Below, piece after piece: positions 8,040-15,730 of a stretch of 64,000 nucleotides of DNA. The translations under genes and the position numbers were made by a program. The notes under the pieces were generated by a model. It made no database searches, was not told where the DNA came from, and worked only from the letters and a program-made list of their open reading frames with translations. This stretch comes from Pseudomonas cuatrocienegasensis (lineage in GTDB: Bacteria; Pseudomonadota; Gammaproteobacteria; Pseudomonadales; Pseudomonadaceae): positions 1 to 64,000 of the forward strand of contig NZ_FOFP01000022.1 of NCBI RefSeq assembly GCF_900110925.1, given 5' to 3'. Within the stretch, counting starts at the first letter, position 1, and each line of letters starts with the position of its first letter.

Positions 8040-10256
8040 TTACCAGGTGAAGTTCACCGAGGTCAGCATATTGCGCTCGTCACCGTAGCGGCAACTGGCG
8101 AATTCGCAGTAGGTGTACTCTTTGTTGGTCAGGTTGTTGGCATTCAGCGTTACTGACCAGTTCTGGTCGATCTGGTAGCGTGCCATGGCGTCGAACAGGG
8201 TGTAGGCCGGCATGGCCGAGTCCATCTCCGATGCCTGGGTGGTGCCTTTGTAGCGGGCACCGACACCGATGGTCAGTTGCGGGATGCCCCAATTGACGAA
8301 GTCATAGCTGGTCCACAGTGCGGCCTGGTGGTAAGGGGTGTCTTCGCTGCGCTGATCAACTTCCGCCGCGATGGCGCTTTTGGTGATGCGGGCGTCGGTG
8401 TAGGCGTAGGAGGCGATTACGCTGAGTGCAGGGGTGACATCGGCCTTGGCTTCCAGTTCTAGGCCACGGGAGCGTACTTCACCGGTTTGTCGGTACTCAT
8501 CGGTGCTGGAGTTCCGTGTCAGAACATCAGTCTGAATTAGCTCGTAGACCGCTGCGCTAAGCAGCAGGTTGCTGTCTTTAGGCTGATAGCGCACGCCCAC
8601 TTCGTACTGCTTGCCTTCGGTTGGGGTGAAGTTTTGACCGGGAGCATCTGCCACTGCGACCGGAAAGAACGACTCGCTGTAGCTGATATAGGGGGCCAGG
8701 CCGTTGTCGGCCAGGTAGACAAGGCCTGCGCGGCCGGTGGTGGCTTCGTCACTCTGGTCGGCCTTGGCGCCGTTAAAGTGGGCTTGCTGTTTCTGGTCGG
8801 CCCAGTCGTGGCGCCCGCCGAGGAGAAGTACCCATTTCTCGTCGAACTTGACTTGGTTTTGCAGGTAGACACCTTTTTGCAGCGTGTCGAGTTGCGAGCC
8901 GCGATCTCTATTTCTGTTGACCACAACGGGTTGACCATAGTTGTAGCGGGTCAGGTCCAAGCTTGGTGCGTTACCACGGTAATTGTGCGAATCATAGGAG
9001 GTGTCATAGCCATCGAAACCGACCAGCACGGTGTTCTCTATGTTGCCGAACTGCCATTTTGACTCGATATTGGTATCGCTGGCCCAGGTCCGCGCGCGTT
9101 CGTGGCGATCACTGTACTGGCGCGCAAGGATGCCGGTTGCTGCTGCTTGGGCGATTGCCGTCGCCCTATCGGCAGCAGAGAATGGGAGCTGAACGTAGTT
9201 GAACTTCACATCGGATTCGGAATAACGCAGCTTGTGGTTGAGCTTGAAGTGCTCATTGAAGTTGTGGGCGAACTCGTAGCCGAGGGCCGACATCTCGCCA
9301 TTCATATCGTCGTAATCCGGCTCGCCGATAAACTTGTCGCGGTCAATCTTGAAGGCGCCGTCGCCGACGCCCTTGACCAGTTGATAAGGCAGCGGAGCGG
9401 AGAAACGCGTATCGGTCTTCTGGTAGAAGGACAGCAGGGTCAACGAGGTGTCTTCGTTGGGGCGCCAGGTCAGGGCCGGGGCGATATAGAACTTGTCGTC
9501 GTTGATATAGTCCTGCTGGGTATCGCTGTTGCGGCTAAGCAGGGTCAGGCGGTAGCTCAGGGTGTCGCTGCCGGCCAGCGGGCCGCTGAAGTCCGCGGCG
9601 AGTTGCTTGCGGTCGTTGGAGCCCACCTGCAGATTCAGCTCGCGCAGCGGTGTCTGGGTCGGGCGCTTGCTGACGCCGTTGACCATGCCACCGGGAGAAA
9701 GCTGGCCGTAGAGCACCGACGCGGCGCCACGGATGACTTCGACGCGCTCCAGGCCATAGGGCTCCTGCACGCCGTCGTAGGAGTTGTTCTGCAGGCGCAG
9801 GCCGTCGCGCAGCGAGCCACCGGTGCCGGACTCGACATCGAAGCCGCGGATGCGGAAACGGTCGGCGGTGCGGTTGAAACTGGTCGGCTGACTGGTGAAG
9901 CCAGGGGTGTAGCTCAATGCCTGGGACAGGGTTTCAGCCTGGCGGTCGCGGAGCTCGTCGCTTGTCACCACGGAAAGCGATTGCGGCGTTTCGATAATCG
10001 GTGTGTCGGTTTTAGTGACGCTCATATTGCGCTTGGCGACGTAACCCGGCACGTAGCCGGTAGGGTTCTCCTGGGTTTGCCCGGTCACGGTGGTCGCGTC
10101 TAGTTCGACAGGGTCCGATGCGTTGCCCACGGTTTGCTCTGCAGCAGCCAGGTGCGTTGAACTTAGGCTGGCCAGAGCCAAGGCTAAAGCTGTCAGGCGG
10201 CTTTTTGGCCAGTGAGATGAGTAGGCCGAAGTTTGCTGAGTCCTCGCGTGGCGCAT
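8040..10256 (-). CDS. TonB-dependent ferric-siderophore receptor (FhuA/FoxA-like)
   Basis: This 738-residue outer-membrane receptor probably imports the ferric form of the siderophore made by the adjacent NRPS genes. It shows a long signal sequence (cleavage near HLAAAEQ), a TonB-box-like ELDATTVTG and a plug domain (ETPQSLSVVTSDELRDRQ through VEVIRGAASVLYG). The beta-barrel ends in the aromatic C-terminus VNFTW. Two Cys near the end (YCEFASC) are typical of the FhuA/FoxA/FauA group. There is no N-terminal signalling (STN) extension, so it should not signal to an ECF sigma factor, and none is seen nearby. It diverges from the importer operon across a 344-base promoter region. Confidence 0.92.
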   Translation of the reverse strand: MRHARTQQTSAYSSHWPKSRLTALALALASLSSTHLAAAEQTVGNASDPVELDATTVTGQTQENPTGYVPGYVAKRNMSVTKTDTPIIETPQSLSVVTSDELRDRQAETLSQALSYTPGFTSQPTSFNRTADRFRIRGFDVESGTGGSLRDGLRLQNNSYDGVQEPYGLERVEVIRGAASVLYGQLSPGGMVNGVSKRPTQTPLRELNLQVGSNDRKQLAADFSGPLAGSDTLSYRLTLLSRNSDTQQDYINDDKFYIAPALTWRPNEDTSLTLLSFYQKTDTRFSAPLPYQLVKGVGDGAFKIDRDKFIGEPDYDDMNGEMSALGYEFAHNFNEHFKLNHKLRYSESDVKFNYVQLPFSAADRATAIAQAAATGILARQYSDRHERARTWASDTNIESKWQFGNIENTVLVGFDGYDTSYDSHNYRGNAPSLDLTRYNYGQPVVVNRNRDRGSQLDTLQKGVYLQNQVKFDEKWVLLLGGRHDWADQKQQAHFNGAKADQSDEATTGRAGLVYLADNGLAPYISYSESFFPVAVADAPGQNFTPTEGKQYEVGVRYQPKDSNLLLSAAVYELIQTDVLTRNSSTDEYRQTGEVRSRGLELEAKADVTPALSVIASYAYTDARITKSAIAAEVDQRSEDTPYHQAALWTSYDFVNWGIPQLTIGVGARYKGTTQASEMDSAMPAYTLFDAMARYQIDQNWSVTLNANNLTNKEYTYCEFASCRYGDERNMLTSVNFTW

Positions 10257-10600
10257 GGCAAAAAAATCCTGTCGTTTCAGTTAAGTGAGTACGCTGAGCT
10301 GGGGCGTTCTGCTGGGCCTTTGAGCTCGGGCGCTGATGGCTGCGTGCTATTTCAGGGCAGACTATATATCTAAATGAGAAGGGTTTGCACTGCGATAGAG
10401 TTTATTGTTTTGCTCGATTTATTGCTGCAAGCTAGACAGGATTTTCTTGCAGCTCAGCTTCTGTGCTGCGAACACTCCCGCACGCTCAATGACACAGGCA
10501 ACCTTTTGCAGCGCCTGTGGAGAGCGCGTCGCTGGATAAGCATTAGCGGCGTCAGCCTGGAGCTGGTCTGGAGCGAAGGTTTGAATTTGGGTGTTTGTGC
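10257..10600. promoter_or_regulatory. Divergent promoter region between receptor and ABC importer
   Basis: These 344 bases separate the receptor start from the importer start. I see no convincing gene in them. An AT-rich stretch around 10361-10440 includes aaatgagaa at 10372-10380, a half-match to the Pseudomonas Fur-box arm, but the other arm is poor. Iron-repressed divergent promoters are expected from context; the operator itself is not proven. Confidence 0.45.
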
Positions 10601-11407
10601 ATGTTGAAAGCGACACAACTCCAGCTCTCTTTTGCTGAGCTGAAGGTGCTTGATGACGTCAGTCTGGCTATCCCCGAGGGCCGTTTTACCGCGCTGATCG
10701 GTGCCAATGGTTGCGGTAAGACCACCTTGCTGAATGTCCTCGCGCGGATGTTGACGCCGATGAGCGGCGAGGTGCTGCTTGACGGTAAGCCCCACGCTCA
10801 GTTTTCCCGTCGTGAGTTGGCCAAGCGCGTTGCGCTGTTACCCCAGCGCACCAGCTCGCCTGCCGGCATGAGTGTGCGTGAGTTGGTCATGCAGGGCCGA
10901 TATCCTTGGCAAAGCTGGTGGCAGCAGTGGACCGAGAAGGATCAGCAGGCTGTGGATCAGGCATTGGTGCTGGCGGACGTCGTCGCGCTGCAGGACCGGG
11001 CGTTGTCGACCTTGTCCGGTGGTCAGTTGCAGCGCTGCTGGATTGCCATGACGCTGGCCCAGGACACGCCGGTGATCTTGCTCGATGAGCCCACCACCTT
11101 TCTCGACATTGCCCACCAGATTGCCTTGCTTGAACTCCTGGTCGAGTTGCGTGACCAGGGCCGAACGATCATTGCCGTGTTGCATGACCTCAACCAGGCG
11201 GCCCGCTATGCCGATCATCTGGTGATGCTGCGCCAAGGGAAAGTGCATGCCCAGGGGGCACCTGCGCAGGTTTTTACTTCGGCGAACCTCAAGGCCGTTT
11301 TCGATCTAAATGCGCACATCATCACCGACCCTCATTCGGGGGATCTGCTGTGTGTGCCGATTTCGCCGGGCCGTGCTGGTGCGGCTGTTGGTCAGGCCGG
11401 CCTGTGA
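10601..11407 (+). CDS. ABC transporter ATP-binding protein for ferric-siderophore import (FepC/FecE-like)
   Basis: This 268-residue cytoplasmic ATPase would power ferric-siderophore uptake across the inner membrane. It has Walker A GANGCGKTT, the signature LSGGQLQR, Walker B VILLDEPTTFLD and the H-loop AVLHDLNQA. The ATG at 10601 is preferred over an in-frame TTG two codons upstream. It is the first gene of a four-gene importer operon: ATPase, permease, permease and binding protein, in overlapping or closely spaced order. Pairing with the receptor on the other strand is inferred from position. Confidence 0.92.
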   Translation: MLKATQLQLSFAELKVLDDVSLAIPEGRFTALIGANGCGKTTLLNVLARMLTPMSGEVLLDGKPHAQFSRRELAKRVALLPQRTSSPAGMSVRELVMQGRYPWQSWWQQWTEKDQQAVDQALVLADVVALQDRALSTLSGGQLQRCWIAMTLAQDTPVILLDEPTTFLDIAHQIALLELLVELRDQGRTIIAVLHDLNQAARYADHLVMLRQGKVHAQGAPAQVFTSANLKAVFDLNAHIITDPHSGDLLCVPISPGRAGAAVGQAGL

Positions 11408-12387
11408 GTCGTAAATGGGGTTGGCCGGTGTGGTTATTGATCATGACCGGGATCGCTTGTGCGTCGATCCTGCACCTGGCGGTGGGCGCCAAGTCGATTC
11501 CCTGGGTCGAGGTCTGGCAGGCACTGACTGCATATGACCCGAGCAATTCCGATCACAGTGTGATCCAGGGTTCGCGTCTGCCGCGGCTGTGGGTGGCGAT
11601 GGTGGTCGGTGCCTGTCTGGGGCTGGCTGGCACTGTGATGCAGGCGGTCGGCGACAATCCGCTGGCCGACCCTGGGATTCTTGGCATCAACAGCGGCGCC
11701 GCATTGTTCGTGGTGTTTGGCCTGCTGGTGCTGCCCGGCAACAATATGAGCATGATCCCGTTGTTTGCTTTCAGTGGCGCACTGGTGGCCGCGCTGGGCG
11801 TCATGCTGCTGGCCGGCAGGAGCCACAACCCGGTGCGCCTGACCCTTTCCGGCGCGGTGATGGCGGCGCTGTTCAGTTCTATTACCGCGATCCTGCTGCT
11901 GCTCGACCAGCAGGGGCTCGATAGCCTGCGGCGCTGGTTGACCGGTTCGCTCGGTATCAGCGGCGCGGTACTGCCGCATTGGCTCTGGCCCTATCTGTTA
12001 ATCGGCATGCTGCTGTGCCTGTGCAACGTGCGGGCACTGAATACCTATCGCCTGGGCGCGCAGGCGGCGGCGAGCATGGGCGTCAATCTGCTGCGCATGC
12101 GCCTGATGAGCCTGGCCGCTGTGGTGCTGTTGTCCGGTTGTGCGGTGGCGCTGGCTGGGCCCATCGGTTTCGTCGGCCTGGTGGTGCCGCACGCGGCGCG
12201 TCTGCTGGTTGGCAATGATCTACGCCACCTGTTGCTGGCGACGCCACTGATCGGGGCCTTGCTGCTGATTCTGGCGGACGTGGTGGCGCGCACCCTGGTC
12301 AGCCCCTACGAGCTCAATACCGGGATAGTCACCGCACTGATCGGCGGTCCGATCTTTGTCGCCCTGGTCTTGAGGAAGTTGAAATGA
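11404..12387 (+). CDS. FecCD-type siderophore permease 1
   Basis: This polytopic inner-membrane permease has about nine or ten helices. It shows family blocks SRLPRLWVAMVVGACLGLAG, NPLADPGILGINSGA and GPIGFVGLVVPHAARLL. The GTG at 11404 overlaps the ATPase stop by 4 bases (GTGA) and gives 327 residues, normal for FecCD. The frame is open upstream inside the ATPase gene, so the start is chosen from coupling and family length. It should form a heterodimer with the next permease. Confidence 0.9.
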   Translation: MSRKWGWPVWLLIMTGIACASILHLAVGAKSIPWVEVWQALTAYDPSNSDHSVIQGSRLPRLWVAMVVGACLGLAGTVMQAVGDNPLADPGILGINSGAALFVVFGLLVLPGNNMSMIPLFAFSGALVAALGVMLLAGRSHNPVRLTLSGAVMAALFSSITAILLLLDQQGLDSLRRWLTGSLGISGAVLPHWLWPYLLIGMLLCLCNVRALNTYRLGAQAAASMGVNLLRMRLMSLAAVVLLSGCAVALAGPIGFVGLVVPHAARLLVGNDLRHLLLATPLIGALLLILADVVARTLVSPYELNTGIVTALIGGPIFVALVLRKLK

Positions 12388-13430
12388 GTGGCCGGCTGAC
12401 CACGCCGCGGCGTTTTGCCTGGTTGCCTTGGGTAGGGCGGCCGATCGATCTGCTTTCGAGCCTGGCGCTGGTGCTTGTGCTGCTGGGTATGGCGGCCTAT
12501 TCGCTCACCGTCGGCAGCTATCCGATGAGCCTGGCCCAGGCCTGGGCGCAGTTGCTTGGCGGCGAGCAGTTGGCCAGCGCACAGGGCAATGTGCTCTGGG
12601 AGCTGCGCCTGCCGCGCATTTTGCTGGCCATCCTCGGCGGCGCGGCGATGGCCCTGGCCGGTCTGCTGATGCAGTCCCTGACCCGCAATCCGCTGGCTGC
12701 ACCGGGTCTGGTCGGGGTGGAGGCGGGCGCCAGTGTGACCATGTTGCTGATCCTGGTGATCTGGCCGTCGGCCTTGCCACTGCAGCTGTATCCCCTGGCG
12801 GCGCTGGTCGGCGGCCTGGCGGTGGCGGTGTTTGTCGTTGGCCTGTCCTGGCGGCGCGGCATCGCGCCCTTGCGCCTGATTCTGGTCGGCGTCGGTTTGA
12901 CCGCCATGCTCGGCGCGGTTGCCGACTTGCTGATCACCTACGGCAATATCGACCGCGTCGAGTCGGCGCTGATGTGGTTGGGCGGCAGTCTGCACCGCGG
13001 CGGTTGGGGGCAGGTGCAGAGCCTGACGCTCTGGCTGTTGATCGCCGGCCTGCCACTGCTGTTCTGCCATCGCCAGCTCAACCTGTTGCAACTGGGCGAG
13101 GGTGTTGCGCTGAGTCGCGGCCTGAACGTGCCCTGGGTGATGGGCTTGCTGCTGCTGTGCAGCGTGATGCTCACTGCAGCGGCGGTGGCCAATGTCGGTG
13201 TCATGACCTTCGTCGGCCTGGTTGCGCCGCATCTGGCGCGGCAACTCTGCGGCGATCGCCATGGCGCGCTGATCCCCTTGTCGGCGTTGTTCGGCGCCTT
13301 GTTGGTGTTGCTCGGCGATACCCTCGGGCGCGCGCTGTTTCCGCCCTTGCAATTGCCCGCCGGCCTGGTGGTGGCGATTATCGGGGCGCCGTATTTATTG
13401 GTATTGCTGGCCCGGCAGCGCAATCGCTAG
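12384..13430 (+). CDS. FecCD-type siderophore permease 2
   Basis: The second permease subunit has 348 residues and starts with an ATG that overlaps the previous stop by 4 bases (ATGA), indicating translational coupling. Family motifs include LRLPRILLAILGGAAMALAG, NPLAAPGLVGVEAGAS and GVMTFVGLVAPHLARQL. Two separate permease genes match the FecC/FecD or FepD/FepG arrangement, not the fused FhuB form. The binding protein follows 27 bases downstream. Confidence 0.9.
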   Translation: MSGRLTTPRRFAWLPWVGRPIDLLSSLALVLVLLGMAAYSLTVGSYPMSLAQAWAQLLGGEQLASAQGNVLWELRLPRILLAILGGAAMALAGLLMQSLTRNPLAAPGLVGVEAGASVTMLLILVIWPSALPLQLYPLAALVGGLAVAVFVVGLSWRRGIAPLRLILVGVGLTAMLGAVADLLITYGNIDRVESALMWLGGSLHRGGWGQVQSLTLWLLIAGLPLLFCHRQLNLLQLGEGVALSRGLNVPWVMGLLLLCSVMLTAAAVANVGVMTFVGLVAPHLARQLCGDRHGALIPLSALFGALLVLLGDTLGRALFPPLQLPAGLVVAIIGAPYLLVLLARQRNR

Positions 13431-13457
13431 CACGTATTTTTAAAGGACATACAGAGA

Positions 13458-14399
13458 ATGGCAGTAACGGTAAGAGCATTTTTTCTGGCGGCCTGCGCCA
13501 GCCTCGGTGTTGGTCTGACGGGCCCGGCGGCCGCGGCCGAGACGAAAGTTTTCGAAAACAGTTTCGGCCGGGTCGAGGTGCCGCTGGCGCCACGTTGTGT
13601 GGTCTCGCTGCATGACCTCAGCCTGACCACCCAGTTGCTCGAGCTGGGGGTAAAACCTTGCGGCTCCACGGGGCGCAAGAAGCTGTTTTCCGATGCGCTG
13701 TTTCGCGGCGCTCAGCCGCGCTTCGACGTGGCCGGCATTCAGTACATCGGCTCGCATCAGGCCCCCGACCTGGAGGCTATCGCGGCGCTGCAGCCGGATC
13801 TGATCGTCGGTCTGTCCTACCACGCCGAGCTCAAGGAAAAGCTCGACAAGATCGCCCCGGTCGTCCTGCTGCCCGCCCGTGAGGCCGATATCAAGACCTA
13901 TGCCAAGGAACTGGCCGAACTGGTCGGCAAACAGCAGCGCTATCAGGAGCTACTGGCCGAGTATCAATGGATAGTCAGCGAGTTTGCCAAACGGGTGAAG
14001 GAGCCGGGGCGCATCACCGTCACGACCCTGGAAGTCTACCCGGATGGCTTTCAGCTGATCGGCCGCTCCGGCATGGATGACGTGATCGCCGACTTCGGCC
14101 TCGGGCGCGTGGCGGCCTACCGCGAGGCCCGGCAGAACGTGCCCTACAGCCTGGAACGGATTGGCGACTTCAATAGCGATTTCATCATCGATACCTACGA
14201 AGAGATGCTCGACTCGGAGGCAGGCACCGCCGCCTTCCGTAGTTCGCCGCAGTGGCAGAGCTTGTTTGCAGTGCAGAATCGCCAGTTCCTTTACCTCAAC
14301 CGCAGTCGCTTCGCCGACACCATGCAGGGGATGATCGGCTCGGCTTACCTGCTGATGTCGCATATCGCTGAGCGAGGCTATAAGTTGCAGCAGGACTAG
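13458..14399 (+). CDS. Periplasmic ferric-siderophore binding protein (FecB/FhuD-like)
   Basis: The 313-residue precursor carries a signal peptide (cleavage near GPAAAAE) and a type III periplasmic-binding-protein fold. Visible pieces are RCVVSLHDLSLTTQLLELGV, PDLEAIAALQPDLIVGLSY and FIIDTYEEML. It would shuttle the ferric siderophore from the receptor to the permeases. It is the last gene of the importer operon; about 264 bases then separate it from the hydroxylase gene. The ligand is inferred from the linked biosynthetic genes. Confidence 0.9.
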   Translation: MAVTVRAFFLAACASLGVGLTGPAAAAETKVFENSFGRVEVPLAPRCVVSLHDLSLTTQLLELGVKPCGSTGRKKLFSDALFRGAQPRFDVAGIQYIGSHQAPDLEAIAALQPDLIVGLSYHAELKEKLDKIAPVVLLPAREADIKTYAKELAELVGKQQRYQELLAEYQWIVSEFAKRVKEPGRITVTTLEVYPDGFQLIGRSGMDDVIADFGLGRVAAYREARQNVPYSLERIGDFNSDFIIDTYEEMLDSEAGTAAFRSSPQWQSLFAVQNRQFLYLNRSRFADTMQGMIGSAYLLMSHIAERGYKLQQD

Positions 14400-14584
14400 A
14401 TGTCCGGGCTGCTGCTTGATGGCACCTGCTGCGAAACCGGGGGCCTCTGTTATCACTGGGGCTGCTCCGATCATTCGGCGGCGGGCCCGTTTGCGCTGTA
14501 CTCAATCCTGGCTGTTTGATGGCCTTGTAATGGCCAGGGTAGGGCCTCGCCCGCGTTCAGAGAGGTAGGCTGTGCATTTGGTCA

Positions 14585-14603
14585 TTTAATAATAATTCCT
14601 ATT
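14585..14603 (+). promoter_or_regulatory. Possible Fur box upstream of the biosynthetic operon
   Basis: In an AT-rich patch the 19 bases from tttaataat to cctatt match 12 of 19 positions of the classical Fur consensus, counted by eye. It lies about 60-80 bases before the hydroxylase ATG, a suitable place for iron repression of the NRPS operon. It is weaker than the site upstream of mbtH. Confidence 0.45.
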
Positions 14604-14663
14604 TGATGTTGAGAGTCAGTTGCGTTAATTTTGGTGCCCTCGCTTAACTGCCAAGGAATCCAG

Positions 14664-15647
14664 ATGGTTACCGACTTGCTCAGCCGCGCAGGCCATTCAA
14701 CGGTTGAAGCGTCTTCACATACTCTGCCGTTTATCCTGCAGGCGCCTGTATCGGGTGATTCCTGGCAACGGCATGCAGAGCTTATTCGTCAGGTTGTCGA
14801 GAGCGAGTTGCTCTGTGCTGGCGGTATTCTGTTCCGCGGTTTCGCCTTCGACGGCGAGCAGGGCTTTGAACGCTTCGCGCGCAGTTTCGGCCACGAACTG
14901 CTGACCTACGACTACGCCTCCACGCCACGCACCCAGCTCAACGGCCGGGTTTATACCTCCACCGAATATCCCGCCCACCAGATCATCCCGCTGCATAACG
15001 AGCAGTCCTACTCGCTGAACTGGCCCATGAAGATCTGGTTCCACTGCGTGCAGGCTGCCCAGGCCGGCGGTGAAACACCGATTGCCGACAGTCGCCTGGT
15101 CTACCAGCGGCTCGACCCGCAGGTGCGTCAGCGCTTCGCCGAGAAGCGTCTGATGTATGTCCGCAATTATGGCAACGGCCTTGACCTGACCTGGCAGCAG
15201 GCCTTCAGCACTGAGGACAAGGCCGAGGTCGAGCGCTTCTGCCGGCTCGGTGGCATTGACTTCGAATGGAAGGATGACGGCGAGCTGCGCACCCGCCAGG
15301 TGTGCCAGGCGGTTGCCCGGCATCCTGTGACCGAGGAGTGGCTGTGGTTCAACCAGGCCCATCTGTTTCATGTGTCCAATCTCGCGCCTCAGCTTCGCGA
15401 GACCCTGATCTCCATCGTCGGCGAAGAACACCTGCCGCGAAACGTCTACTACGGCGACGGTTCGCCGCTCGAGCTGGAGGCGCTGGCGCATATCCGCGAG
15501 GTGCTGCAGGGCACCCAGATCGCCTTTCCCTGGCAGGCCGGTGATGTGCTGATGCTCGACAACATGCTGGTCGCCCATGGCCGGGCCGCCTTTCAGGGCG
15601 CACGCAAGGTGGTGGTGGCCATGGCCGAGCCCGCGCCGGCGTCTTGA
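14664..15647 (+). CDS. Stand-alone Fe(II)/2-oxoglutarate aspartyl beta-hydroxylase (SyrP/TauD family)
   Basis: The 327-residue cytoplasmic enzyme is predicted to hydroxylate the beta-carbon of Asp while it is bound to an NRPS carrier domain. TauD-type metal ligands are visible as HNE (H111, E113) and a distal His at about residue 305 in NMLVAHGR. The following RKVVVAM Arg probably binds 2-oxoglutarate. The ATG at 14664 follows AAGGA with good spacing; an upstream GTG at 14631 is less likely. It opens the biosynthetic operon, 83 bases before NRPS1. Published work on siderophore hydroxylases divides them into stand-alone (TbetaH-Asp, erythro product) and fused (IbetaH-Asp, threo product) subtypes; this gene has the stand-alone form. 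Its client modules are inferred. Confidence 0.88.
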   Translation: MVTDLLSRAGHSTVEASSHTLPFILQAPVSGDSWQRHAELIRQVVESELLCAGGILFRGFAFDGEQGFERFARSFGHELLTYDYASTPRTQLNGRVYTSTEYPAHQIIPLHNEQSYSLNWPMKIWFHCVQAAQAGGETPIADSRLVYQRLDPQVRQRFAEKRLMYVRNYGNGLDLTWQQAFSTEDKAEVERFCRLGGIDFEWKDDGELRTRQVCQAVARHPVTEEWLWFNQAHLFHVSNLAPQLRETLISIVGEEHLPRNVYYGDGSPLELEALAHIREVLQGTQIAFPWQAGDVLMLDNMLVAHGRAAFQGARKVVVAMAEPAPAS

Positions 15648-15730
15648 GCCACGGGAAGCACTAAAGCTCGCCGGCCCAGTACAAACGTCGCTACAGCGGC
15701 TACCCGATTCGCAATAAAGAAGGACAACCA

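Noticed and set aside
10374..10607. 77-codon ORF between receptor and importer
   Set aside because: It has no ribosome site or family resemblance and lies in the divergent promoter region.
14664..15647. Taurine dioxygenase (TauD) proper
   Set aside because: The fold and ligands are shared, but the gene is in an NRPS operon, resembles the hydroxylase domain fused to NRPS3, and has no taurine transport neighbours.
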